From Labilibaculum sp. K2S (GTDB lineage Bacteria > Bacteroidota > Bacteroidia > Bacteroidales > Marinifilaceae), in assembly GCF_030372765.1 (NCBI RefSeq), contig NZ_JAUCMW010000024.1, positions 1 through 64,000 on the forward strand: 64,000 bases of DNA. The letters are read 5' to 3'. The translations under genes and the position numbers were made by a program. Under the pieces are notes generated by a model. That model was given only the letters and a program-made list of their open reading frames with translations. It had not been told where the DNA came from and searched no databases. Below are positions 56,056 to 63,966 of this stretch, piece after piece. The stretch's first letter is position 1. Every line of letters begins with the position of its first letter.

Positions 56056-56874
56056 TTAATTTTGAAAATGATCCATTTTGTCATTTTCTTCTTCCTTGTA
56101 ACCGCCTAATCTCGACATCATTTCGTCAAAATCAATTTTATGCGCATCAAACTCAGGCCCATCCACGCAAGTGAACTTGGTTTTACCATCAACGGTAACC
56201 CTGCATGCTCCGCACATACCGGTTCCGTCAACCATAATACTATTCAAACTCGCCATGGTAGGAATTTCATATTTCTTGGTCAGCAAGGAACAGAATTTCA
56301 TCATAATGGCAGGACCAATGGTGATGCACTCATCCACTTTTTCACGCTTAATCACCTCTTCCATACCTTCAGTAACCAAACCTTTTCTTCCATGCGATCC
56401 GTCGTCAGTCATCACGATAAGCTCATCGGAATGTTTGCGCATTTCGTCTTCCAGAATCAAAAGATCTTTTGATCTTGCTGCAATAACAGTAATGACACGA
56501 TTACCCGCTTTTTTATATCCTTCAACAATTGGAAGCAGTGGTGCAACACCAACACCGCCGCCGCAGCAAAGCACAGTACCAACCTTATGTATTTCGGTTG
56601 GTTTACCCAGCGGGCCAACCAAATCGGTTACATATTCACCAACTTCAAGATTACACAACTTAGTAGACGACACGCCCATTTTCTGAACGATAATGGTAAT
56701 TGTTCCCTTTGCAATATCAGCGCCGGCAATGGTTAAAGGGATACGTTCCCCTTTTTCACCTACCCGTACAATTACAAAATTACCTGGTTTTCGGGCCTTA
56801 GCAATTAAAGGTGCCTCAACCACAATTTTCACTACTTTTTCTGAAAAATTCTCTTTTTCAACTATCTTGTTCAT
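56056..56874 (-). CDS. nfnA: NfnA-type sulfide/dihydroorotate dehydrogenase-like FAD/NAD subunit
   Basis: 272 residues from the ATG at 56874. That start gives the family's MNKIVEKENFSEKVVKI; a start 25 codons upstream would add an unrelated tail. FAD-binding (NFVIVRVGEKGERIPLTI), an NAD-binding region (VLCCGGGVGVAPLLPIVEGY) and a [2Fe-2S] motif (DGTGMCGACRVTVDGKTKFTC) are in the order of NfnA. It takes electrons from NADH and passes them through its 2Fe-2S centre to NfnB. It is first in the operon nfnA-nfnB-ferritin-like. Confidence 0.9.
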   Translation of the reverse strand: MNKIVEKENFSEKVVKIVVEAPLIAKARKPGNFVIVRVGEKGERIPLTIAGADIAKGTITIIVQKMGVSSTKLCNLEVGEYVTDLVGPLGKPTEIHKVGTVLCCGGGVGVAPLLPIVEGYKKAGNRVITVIAARSKDLLILEDEMRKHSDELIVMTDDGSHGRKGLVTEGMEEVIKREKVDECITIGPAIMMKFCSLLTKKYEIPTMASLNSIMVDGTGMCGACRVTVDGKTKFTCVDGPEFDAHKIDFDEMMSRLGGYKEEENDKMDHFQN

Positions 56875-57467
56875 TACTTTTCTTAAATAAATGAATGAAT
56901 AAAATGCTAAACAACTGCAATACCACAACTCAAACAATCTGATTCGCAATCGATTCCATGCTGATACTACAGCACATATTTACAATTCAAAAGTATAAAG
57001 AAGTAAGATTCCAGCCTAGCCAAACACATATAAATTAGCTTGGTAAAACACTTTAGATTCAATATAAATAGGTGATGTGCTCACTTGTTAGATGTTCATA
57101 TCATTACTAATAAATTTCCTTTTCGATTCGTTAATTTAAGAATCCACCCGTATTGTAAATTTTCATCTAATATCATGTTGGATAGACATTTCCAATATAT
57201 TCCCTTAAAAAAGAAAAATACCCGGGACACTTAGATGAACATATTTTCGGATACTGAGGCAAAGCCCGATGCAGTAAATCTGAAAATGAATAAATATTAT
57301 TGATTATACAAAGAATCTTAATTTTTTACATAACTTCAACACTTATTTATTAGTTGATGGCTAATAAATGATCATTTTACATTGATTAGGATGTAGAAAA
57401 TTAATAAAGATAAACGTGAAGAGTGATTTGTGATGTAGGATTTATAAACACTTTAAAATCTAGACGT
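56875..57467. other. Gene-free region between nfnA and the 57468 gene
   Basis: About 590 AT-rich bases with divergent flanking genes, so it should hold both promoters. No gene, RNA or convincing hairpin was seen. TAnnTTTG-type elements were not clear. Confidence 0.45.
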
Positions 57468-58214
57468 ATGTCAGATCAAAAAGACTTATTAGATCTCTTA
57501 CCAGAGATAAAAGCTGTTCCTAAAGAACAGATTAAACAATGCGATATGCCGGTGGGGATTTATTTGCATGAATGTGAAAAACTGCATACACGTGCAAGTG
57601 CCGATTTGCCACAACTAACTGCTGTAGGCATGACTGCCGAACTGCTGGCAAAATTATTGCCTTACACGGGTGCTTTGCGAACTGCTGAAAGTAACTGGGC
57701 AGAGCTAAACACCATACGCGAAGAAAACAAGGAAGCCTGGAAGGCTGAATGGCCTGCTTTTCTTGAATTCCGTACCGATTTAATTGAGAATATGGATTTT
57801 GCTTACCGTAACAACGAGGCTTTATTAAAAAAATTGGCGGTAATTAAACAAGGTGACTCTCATGCTGATGCTATTCAGGATATGGCAAACCTTTCGGTAT
57901 TAGGAAAAGCAAATTTAGCGCCGCTTGAGGCTATTTATTATGATATAACCTTAATTGATAAGGCCGCTGAAGACGCTGACAGAATGAGTGGTCTGCTTGG
58001 AGCCGTTAACGGTCATATGTATGTGGATGATGAAATTAAGGTGATTCGCGATCAGGCTTTTACATTAACAAAGCAAGTGGTGGATGAAATTCGTAAGTAC
58101 GGTCGTTTTGTATTTCGTAAAGATCCCGATCACGCAAAATCTTATTCGAGCAAATACAGCAGAGATAAGAGCAGTGCTTACAGAAAAAAGCTGGCTGAAC
58201 AAGCTCAGGAATAA
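57468..58214 (+). CDS. Unrecognised helical protein upstream of the phased repeat array
   Basis: 248 residues from the ATG at 57468, chosen over a GTG at 57423 because MSDQKDLLDLLPEIKAVP is a natural soluble start. There is no signal peptide or membrane segment. It is rich in Ala, Glu and Lys and probably all-helical (MTAELLAKLLPYTGALRTAE, EENKEAWKAEWPAFLEFRTD), with a basic C-terminal tail (KDPDHAKSYSSKYSRDKSSA). I recognise no domain and propose no function. Base composition is somewhat less AT-rich than its flanks. A terminator follows, then the 21-bp phased array, which may be associated with it. Confidence 0.6.
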   Translation: MSDQKDLLDLLPEIKAVPKEQIKQCDMPVGIYLHECEKLHTRASADLPQLTAVGMTAELLAKLLPYTGALRTAESNWAELNTIREENKEAWKAEWPAFLEFRTDLIENMDFAYRNNEALLKKLAVIKQGDSHADAIQDMANLSVLGKANLAPLEAIYYDITLIDKAAEDADRMSGLLGAVNGHMYVDDEIKVIRDQAFTLTKQVVDEIRKYGRFVFRKDPDHAKSYSSKYSRDKSSAYRKKLAEQAQE

Positions 58215-58235
58215 AACCTGATAGTACAATCAAGA

Positions 58236-58266
58236 AAAGAGAAGCTCATCACTTCTCTTTTTTTTG
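58236..58266 (+). terminator. Terminator of the 57468 gene
   Basis: Stem AAAGAGAAG/CTTCTCTTT (58236-58244 with 58252-58260), 7-base loop, then six further T, 22 bases past the stop. Confidence 0.85.
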
Positions 58267-58310
58267 TGCTCTGATCTCAAATTCTTTGTGCCGATTGTTT
58301 CTTTACCTGT

Positions 58311-58557
58311 TCCGTTCGCTGTTTGATTGATTCCGTTTACAGCCCTCCCCCTTCAGTTCGCTGCCTGGCCTCATCCGTGCGTTGTTTCACCTGCTCCGTT
58401 CGCAACTTGAGTTGTTCCGTTACCGAACGGAAAGGGGTCCGCACCGAACGGAGCATCTCACCCCGCGCACGGAGACACTAAACTTGCGAACGGAAAGAGT
58501 CCCGATGCGAACGGTAAACCATCCATGCCGAACGGAGATGGTCAATTTACGAGCGGA
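58311..58557. repeat. Phased array of 13 inverted/direct 9-bp motifs, 21-bp period
   Basis: Six copies of TCCGTTCGC-like motifs start at 58311, 58332, 58353, 58374, 58395 and 58416. Seven reverse-complement copies (GCGAACGGA-like) end at 58431, 58452, 58473, 58494, 58515, 58536 and 58557. Each motif is 9 bp, and within each half neighbouring motifs are separated by 12 bp of unrelated sequence. The last forward and first reverse copies overlap at TCCGTTACCGAACGGA. The block is GC-rich within AT-rich DNA. A forward unit with only 5/9 matches at 58290 may be a decayed copy. Function unknown; 21 bp equals two helical turns. Confidence 0.85.
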
Positions 58558-58644
58558 ACAGATGCAGTGCGTGATTGTATTGCTTTTTCCTCCTTTTTTG
58601 GGAGAAGAGGTCGTTTACATATTCCTAATTGTCATGAAGAAAAT

Positions 58645-58742
58645 ACCCCAAACCCCTAAAGGGGCTTATTGGTAGCATTTATTAAGGTCCCCTTCAGGGA
58701 AATGGAGCAAAGCGGAATTCGACGAAGTCCATTAGGGGTAGG
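58645..58742. repeat. Dispersed CCCCTAAAGGGG-type repeat fragment
   Basis: Contains palindrome CCCCTAAAGGGG (58653-58664) and GTCCCCTTCAGGGA (58687-58700). A related piece occurs at 60577-60603 (TCCCCTTTAGGGGA followed by TTTATGGGTA). Resembles common intergenic repeats of Bacteroidota, from memory. Confidence 0.5.
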
Positions 58743-58810
58743 AAAAATGAAGATTTTATTGATCCCGAATTCGGGAACAAAAAAAGGGAGACCCTCAATT
58801 TCTAATTCCA

Positions 58811-58976
58811 TCATGCTCTGACTATTGGCGAGCTGTAAATGTCAGGGTATGACTAGGATTCGTTTAATCTTCAGTTTGTGTTTTAAACCGGACAGCGTCG
58901 AAGACCTGTCGGCGTTTACTTATTGTAGTAACAGAGAATAAGTAAACGCTGTCGGGTGCAAGCACGCCGACAGGTT
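58811..58976. repeat. 166-bp direct repeat, copy 1, with nested palindromes
   Basis: Aligns without gaps to 59086-59251 with four differences, all in the first 40 bases; the last ~126 bases are identical. Inside are CCTGTCGGCG/CGCCGACAGG and GCGTTTACTTATT/AATAAGTAAACGC inverted repeats able to form a long hairpin. Confidence 0.9.
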
Positions 58977-59085
58977 TTTCAAATCCAAGCTTTGTTGTTT
59001 GAGATTACTTCAATCGCTTGGGCTCCTTCGTAATGACAGCGATTGAGAGCCTCAAAAAAGAGTGAGACTCTCAAAATATTGAAGG
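58977..59085. repeat. Spacer with a common dispersed repeat
   Basis: Between the two 166-bp copies lies GAGATTACTTCAATCGCTTG followed by a CTCCTTCGTAATGACAG stretch, reminiscent of the widespread GAGATTGCTTCG...CTCGCAATGAC intergenic repeat found in many bacteria (recalled, not searched). Confidence 0.4.
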
Positions 59086-59251
59086 TCATGCTCTGGCTAT
59101 AGGCAAGCTGTAAATGTCAGGCTATGACTAGGATTCGTTTAATCTTCAGTTTGTGTTTTAAACCGGACAGCGTCGAAGACCTGTCGGCGTTTACTTATTG
59201 TAGTAACAGAGAATAAGTAAACGCTGTCGGGTGCAAGCACGCCGACAGGTT
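59086..59251. repeat. 166-bp direct repeat, copy 2
   Basis: Second copy of the unit at 58811-58976, starting 275 bp after the first. Same nested palindromes. The flanks before both copies share a weaker similarity (gagaccctcaa / gagactctcaa), so the original duplication may have been about 200 bp. Confidence 0.9.
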
Positions 59252-59409
59252 GTTTAAATTTAATAAGGCTGGTGAATTCAAAATTCCTTCGTAGAGAAAA
59301 CCCGACAATATCCCAACCTACATTTGGCGTTTCCTCTAGTCGAAACTGAAAATAAGTAAACGTAAGATTTTCTGTTATCTTTGATCATCCCAATACTAAT
59401 AAACGATAG

Positions 59410-59745
59410 ATGATACCAAACGAAAAAATCAATATTGAAAATCAGATAAAAGAAAAAATAGCACAGCTAGAAAAAGATATCGTAATGCTAAAGGATTTAA
59501 CCCAACCTATTTCACCAGATTGCGCTATTGGAAGAGTTAGTAGAATGGATGCCATCAATAACAAAAGTGTAAATGAGGCTGCTTTACGTAAAAAGGAAGT
59601 TCAACTATCGGCCTTGAAAGATGCTCTGAAGAATATTGATTCAGATGATTTTGGGAAATGCATTAAATGTGGAATTCAGATTCCCATTGGAAGAATCATG
59701 ATTATGCCTGAAAGTAAGAAATGTGTAAATTGCGCCAGTCGTTAA
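59410..59745 (+). CDS. DksA/TraR-type zinc finger protein
   Basis: A 111-residue protein with an N-terminal coiled coil (INIENQIKEKIAQLEKDIVM) and C-terminal C4 zinc finger FGKCIKCGIQIPIGRIMIMP...KCVNCASR, the DksA/TraR arrangement. Such proteins bind the secondary channel of RNA polymerase and modulate initiation with ppGpp. The coiled-coil tip acidic residues (DAINNKSVNE, loop) are not the classic DxxDxA, so DksA activity is uncertain. It follows the repeat-rich region and precedes a small membrane protein by 47 bases. Confidence 0.85.
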   Translation: MIPNEKINIENQIKEKIAQLEKDIVMLKDLTQPISPDCAIGRVSRMDAINNKSVNEAALRKKEVQLSALKDALKNIDSDDFGKCIKCGIQIPIGRIMIMPESKKCVNCASR

Positions 59746-59792
59746 TTTAAATTTAAGTCTGCGGACATCAAATCACGAATAAAAAAATCACT

Positions 59793-59996
59793 ATGATACT
59801 ATCAATCATATTTGACATTTGGCTACTAACCCAACTTGTAGCAATATTACTTCCGGTAATCGCGATTGTCGATATCCTTCGACGAGATTTACTGGGAATA
59901 AACCGGTTAATCTGGATATTACTTGTTGTGTTTATCCCTTTTATTGGCTCCATCATCTATTTCTATGATCGGTTTACTTACAAAGCTAAATTTTAA
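59793..59996 (+). CDS. Small PLDc_N-domain membrane protein
   Basis: 67 residues. Two membrane segments (LTQLVAILLPVIAIVDIL, and LIWILLVVFIPFIGSIIYFY) joined by RRDLLGINRL. This is the short phospholipase-D-nuclease N-terminal (PLDc_N) module that often occurs alone in Bacteroidota as a two-TM protein. No enzymatic part is present. Located between dksA-like and yciH. Confidence 0.8.
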   Translation: MILSIIFDIWLLTQLVAILLPVIAIVDILRRDLLGINRLIWILLVVFIPFIGSIIYFYDRFTYKAKF

Positions 59997-60096
59997 ATAT
60001 CTTTGTACTGATAGTAATAAATAACTGGCAATTCATGTACAAATGGCAATTTTAAACCAGTTACTAGTCTACTAATTACTAACATCCTTTATTAAA

Positions 60097-60432
60097 ATGG
60101 CAAAAAGCAAAAAAAATATAGTCTACTCTACAAATCCTGATTTCAAATTCGAATACGATGAAGATGTAGTTGAGGATACGCTACCTAATAAACAACAAAA
60201 GCTAAGAGTTTTATTAGACAAGAAGCAACGAAAAGGAAAAGTAGTTACTTTAATCGAGGGCTTTAAAGGCAGTTCTGATGATTTAAAAGAATTGGGCAAG
60301 ATCTTAAAAAGCAAATGTGGTGGTGGCGGTTCTGCTAAAGATGGAGAAATCTTGATTCAAGGCGATCATCGCGATAAAATCATGGATCTTTTAAAAGCAG
60401 AAGGTTATCAGGTAAAACGCGTTGGAGGATGA
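60097..60432 (+). CDS. SUI1/eIF1-like translation factor (YciH)
   Basis: A 111-residue protein with the SUI1 domain at ~35-108: LRVLLDKKQRKGKVVTLIEG, LKELGKILKSKCGGGGSAKD, GEILIQGDHRDKIMDLLKAEG. The GGGGSAKDG loop is the mark of the family. It probably influences start-codon selection on the 30S subunit. The N-terminal ~30 residues are low in structure and basic. Confidence 0.92.
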   Translation: MAKSKKNIVYSTNPDFKFEYDEDVVEDTLPNKQQKLRVLLDKKQRKGKVVTLIEGFKGSSDDLKELGKILKSKCGGGGSAKDGEILIQGDHRDKIMDLLKAEGYQVKRVGG

Positions 60433-60531
60433 TTTTACAGAATTGAGACATGAGACTTGATAAGTCTACTGTTTTTCAAACTATCACAATAGCGTAATGT
60501 AAGATATTATTAGACAAATCTTCTAAATATA

Positions 60532-60567
60532 AAAACCGAAATCCTTACAGATTTCGGTTTTATTTTT
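60532..60567. terminator. Bidirectional terminator between yciH-like gene and purC
   Basis: Stem AACCGAAATC/GATTTCGGTT within 60533-60560, 6-base loop, with A-rich and T-rich flanks on the two sides. It separates the convergent genes, so it probably serves both. Confidence 0.8.
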
Positions 60568-60610
60568 TCTTGCCTTTTAGTCCCCTTTAGGGGATTTATG
60601 GGTAATTATC

Positions 60611-61558
60611 TTACAAAGATTCTAAACAAGCTAATATGTTTTTTTCTATTCTAGCATTAACACTTTTGGCATCTGCTTTTACAAATTTTTCGCCAATAAT
60701 TTTTTCGTACAATTCGATGTAACGCTCCGAAATCTGATTTACTTTTTCGTCGGTCATTTCAGGAACTTTCTGTCCGTCTTTACCTTGAAAACCATTCTCC
60801 ATTAACCATTCGCGAACAAACTCTTTCGATAACTGCTTTTGCTGCTCATTCTTAGCCAAACGCTCAGCATATCCTTCAGAATAAAAATAACGAGACGAAT
60901 CAGGAGTATGAATTTCATCAATCAGATAGATAACATCCTCTTTTTTACCGAACTCATATTTAGTATCAACCAAAATCAGGCCTTTTTCGGCAGCAATCTC
61001 AGTTCCTCGGGCAAATAAAGCCTGAGTATATTTTTCAAGCATTTCGTAATCTTCTTTAGATACGATGCCTTGTTTTAAAATTTCTTCTTTGGAAATATCT
61101 TCATCGTGACCTTCCATTGCCTTGGTAGTTGGCGTAATGATCGGTTTCTCGAATTTCTGATTTTCCTTCATTCCCTCAGGCATTGGCATACCACAAAGCA
61201 TACGCTTACCAGCTTTGTACTCTCTCCAGGCATGACCGGTTAAGTAACCTCTAATTACCATCTCCACCATAAAAGGTTCAGCCATATGACCCACTGTCAC
61301 CATTGGATCCGGGGTTGCGATTTTCCAGTTTGGAACGATATCAGCTGTTGCATCTAAAAAGCGAGCCGCAATCTGATTCAATACCTGACCTTTAAAAGGA
61401 ATTCCTTCCGGTAATACAACATCAAAAGCTGAAATACGATCAGAAACAACCATAGCAAGATACTCGTCGTTAATATTATAAACGTCTCTTACCTTACCTA
61501 CGTAAAGATTCTTTTGATTCGGGAAATTAAAATCTGTTTTAACAATTGCTTCTTTCAT
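60611..61558 (-). CDS. purC: SAICAR synthase
   Basis: 315 residues. Converts CAIR and aspartate with ATP to SAICAR in purine synthesis (EC 6.3.2.6). Family blocks seen are LYVGKVRDVYNINDEYLAMV, DRISAFDVVLPEGIPFKGQV, EMVIRGYLTGHAWREYKAGK, ILVDTKYEFGKK and DEIHTPDSSRYFY. Length fits the longer type with the C-terminal helix extension. Monocistronic, convergent with the yciH-like gene. Confidence 0.95.
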   Translation of the reverse strand: MKEAIVKTDFNFPNQKNLYVGKVRDVYNINDEYLAMVVSDRISAFDVVLPEGIPFKGQVLNQIAARFLDATADIVPNWKIATPDPMVTVGHMAEPFMVEMVIRGYLTGHAWREYKAGKRMLCGMPMPEGMKENQKFEKPIITPTTKAMEGHDEDISKEEILKQGIVSKEDYEMLEKYTQALFARGTEIAAEKGLILVDTKYEFGKKEDVIYLIDEIHTPDSSRYFYSEGYAERLAKNEQQKQLSKEFVREWLMENGFQGKDGQKVPEMTDEKVNQISERYIELYEKIIGEKFVKADAKSVNARIEKNILACLESL

Positions 61559-61791
61559 TGCTCCAAAAATTCTAATAATTTATAAAAATGGTTTAAACGA
61601 TAAGCCATTAGCCGCAAGCGACTAGGCATCAACTGATATTCCCTACATTCGGTTACCTAAATAACATGAGTTTAAAAATCAGTCTTTAATTTAATGCGAA
61701 GATAGATAAAAGTAAAAAAGTAGAAAAGCAGTAATAAGAATTTATATCCATCTCGACCATCTTTTTACAAAACTGTTTACCATTAACTGTT

Positions 61792-62769
61792 TTACTGATC
61801 TTTACTTTCTCTCTTTTTTTCTAGCCTTTCATCTTCTATTTCGTAGGCAGAAACAATTTCTTTCACCAATCGGTGTCGTATAATATCCGATTTATCGAAC
61901 TCTACCATCGCAATTCCTTTTATGTCCTTCAAAATTCGAAAAGCTTGTATCAATCCCGATTGTTGCTTTCTGGGCAAATCAATTTGTGTGATATCACCCG
62001 TAATCATGAATTTACCAGTGGTTCCCATACGGGTTAAGAACATTTTTAACTGCTTGGTGGTGGTGTTTTGCGCCTCATCTAAAATTACAAATGCTTCGTT
62101 CAGGGTTCTTCCCCGCATGTAGGCCAAAGGTGCTATTTGAATAATTTCAGCCTCCAAATAATCTGCCAGCTTACGTGGCGGAATCATATCCAGCAAAGCA
62201 TCGTATAATGGTTGCAAATAAGGATCAATTTTCTCTTTTAAATCTCCGGGAAGAAAACCCAGATTCTCTCCTGCCTCAACTGCAGGCCGACTTAAAATGA
62301 TTTTTTTTACTTCTGAATTACGCAAAGCTTTAACCGCCAAGGCAATTGCAGTGTAGGTTTTACCTGATCCGGCCGGACCAACAGCAAAAATCATATCGTT
62401 CTTCGCCGACTTCTCTACTAACTTTCTTTGATTGGCTGTACGGGCGCGAATAATTTTTCCATTATTTCCAAACAGAATCACGCTTTTAGGATCATCGGGA
62501 TCCAAAATTTCTGGCGTATTTTCCAGCACAATCCGTTTTATATTGGCTAGCGTAAGGGTATTGTATTGATTGTAATGCTGAATCAAAAGATTCACTTTCA
62601 GCTCAAATAAATCAAGCGTTTTTTCTTCACCACTTGCAAATATTTCATTCCCTCTCCCAACAATATTCAATTTTGGAAACATCTCCTTTAAGACTACCAA
62701 TTTCGAATTATTAATTCCATAAAATTCAAGTGGATCAATTACCCCTAAAGATATGCTCTTTTCAATCAT
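61792..62769 (-). CDS. PhoH family ATPase
   Basis: 325 residues. Walker A in AVGPAGSGKTYTAIALAVKA (~residue 137), Walker B FVILDEAQNTT, and the PhoH-specific RPAVEAGENLGFLPGDLKEK and MTGDITQIDLPR blocks. An N-terminal ~100-residue KH-like region fits the PhoH/YbeZ type, associated with YbeY and RNA metabolism. ybeY is not adjacent. Divergent from the SAM hydroxide adenosyltransferase gene. Confidence 0.92.
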   Translation of the reverse strand: MIEKSISLGVIDPLEFYGINNSKLVVLKEMFPKLNIVGRGNEIFASGEEKTLDLFELKVNLLIQHYNQYNTLTLANIKRIVLENTPEILDPDDPKSVILFGNNGKIIRARTANQRKLVEKSAKNDMIFAVGPAGSGKTYTAIALAVKALRNSEVKKIILSRPAVEAGENLGFLPGDLKEKIDPYLQPLYDALLDMIPPRKLADYLEAEIIQIAPLAYMRGRTLNEAFVILDEAQNTTTKQLKMFLTRMGTTGKFMITGDITQIDLPRKQQSGLIQAFRILKDIKGIAMVEFDKSDIIRHRLVKEIVSAYEIEDERLEKKRESKDQ

Positions 62770-62906
62770 ATATTCCGTTCAATATTCATTACTTTTGAGC
62801 CTACAAATTAATTATTAATTCTGATTTGTTTAGCAGTACCAAAGAGAAATCTGAATATATTTTCGTTTAAAATAATTCTTCTTTCTCTTTAAAATTAGAT
62901 CCATTT

Positions 62907-63695
62907 ATGGCAATAATAAGTTTAACTACCGATTGGCAGCACCGCGATTACTACCTGGGGGCACTTAAAGGGCGCCTTCTATCTATCTGTCCGGGAGCAC
63001 AATTGGTAGATTTAAGTCACAATGTTGACAACTACAATATATCTCAGACATCTTTTATTATAAAAAATGCTTTTGTCCATTTTCCAAAAGGAAGTATTCA
63101 TATTATTGGGGTTAAATCAGAAGAGACACCGGAACATCCGCACGTAGTTGTAAAGTATCAGGATCATTATTTTATTGGTGCCGATAATGGTATTTTCAGT
63201 CTGATAATGAAAGGCGATCCTGAAGAAATTGTACGCATTGAAAATATTGAAAAGGAAGATCATTTTCGCACTTTTCCGGAACTGAATGTATTCGCCAAAG
63301 TTGCTTCTCACATTATTAAATACAACAATCTATCAGGACTGGGATCTACCCAAAAAGAACTGTTCCGATTGGTTCCCATCCGCGCGTTAATTCAGAAAGG
63401 AACAATTACCGGACAAGTCATTTACATTGATTCCTATGGAAATGTAACCACAAATATTTCAAAAGAATTGTTTGAATCGGTGCGTCAGGAAAGAGAATTC
63501 GAAATTTTGGTGCAAAGCAATCATTACCGGATTTCCAAAATCAATCAGAACTATCACGAAACTTCCGAAGGTGATTTTCTGGCACTCTTCAACTCATCAG
63601 GATTACTCGAAATTGCAATAAACAAAGGCAATTTAGCTGAACTACTGCAACTGGATATTAACTCCGATATTAGAATCAAACTCTATGATCATTAG
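62907..63695 (+). CDS. SAM hydroxide adenosyltransferase (DUF62)
   Basis: 262 residues. N-terminal IISLTTDWQHRDYYLGALKGR with the catalytic Asp and the GADNGIFSLIM block, plus a C-terminal barrel (GQVIYIDSYGNVTTNISKEL), are those of the DUF62/fluorinase-like family. The family splits S-adenosylmethionine to adenosine and methionine using water. It lacks a clear reason to be a fluorinase or chlorinase. Its last 11 bases overlap the ABM-domain gene. Confidence 0.88.
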   Translation: MAIISLTTDWQHRDYYLGALKGRLLSICPGAQLVDLSHNVDNYNISQTSFIIKNAFVHFPKGSIHIIGVKSEETPEHPHVVVKYQDHYFIGADNGIFSLIMKGDPEEIVRIENIEKEDHFRTFPELNVFAKVASHIIKYNNLSGLGSTQKELFRLVPIRALIQKGTITGQVIYIDSYGNVTTNISKELFESVRQEREFEILVQSNHYRISKINQNYHETSEGDFLALFNSSGLLEIAINKGNLAELLQLDINSDIRIKLYDH

Positions 63696-63966
63696 ATTTG
63701 TAAAGCTGGAAATTCTACCTCAGCACATTCAAGATTTTCAAAATCTAACATCAGCTGAAAGAAAGGATATTATTGCCTTCCCGGGCTGTTCTCATCTTGA
63801 AATTTTACAGGATGTATCAAATCCATCGGTATTCTTCACGGTAAGTCATTGGCGTTCGGAAGATGATTTAAATACTTACCGCAACTCTGATTTTTTTCAA
63901 GGCAACTGGAAAAAGGTAAAACAATGGTTTTCGGCTAAACCAGAGGCCTGGAGTTTATGCAATTAA
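63685..63966 (+). CDS. ABM (antibiotic biosynthesis monooxygenase-like) small protein
   Basis: 93 residues with the ABM/YgiN ferredoxin-like fold: MIIRFVKLEILPQHIQDFQN, FPGCSHLEILQDVSNPSVFF and SHWRSEDDLNTYRNSDFF. Such proteins range from heme-degrading to quinol monooxygenases, and the catalytic role here cannot be told. It overlaps the preceding gene by 11 bases, so the two are translationally coupled. The stop is inside the window. Confidence 0.85.
   Translation: MIIRFVKLEILPQHIQDFQNLTSAERKDIIAFPGCSHLEILQDVSNPSVFFTVSHWRSEDDLNTYRNSDFFQGNWKKVKQWFSAKPEAWSLCN

Noticed and set aside
56875..56949. NfnA start at 56949
   Set aside because: It adds 25 residues unrelated to the family ahead of MNKIVEKENF, which is the normal NfnA start.
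58311..58557. CRISPR array
   Set aside because: The repeat is only 9 bp, spacers 12 bp, and orientation flips in the middle. No cas genes or leader were seen.
58382..58675. A 97-residue frame with seven RTE-type heptads over the phased array
   Set aside because: The heptads are a direct consequence of the 21-bp period (three codons of motif plus four of spacer). Only the second half of the array is in frame, and the other half lies in the opposite orientation. No ribosome-binding context or conserved partner was seen.
62907..63695. Fluorinase or chlorinase activity for the DUF62 protein
   Set aside because: General DUF62 blocks are present, but I see no feature that would support halide specificity, and the ordinary hydrolase is far more common in Bacteroidota.
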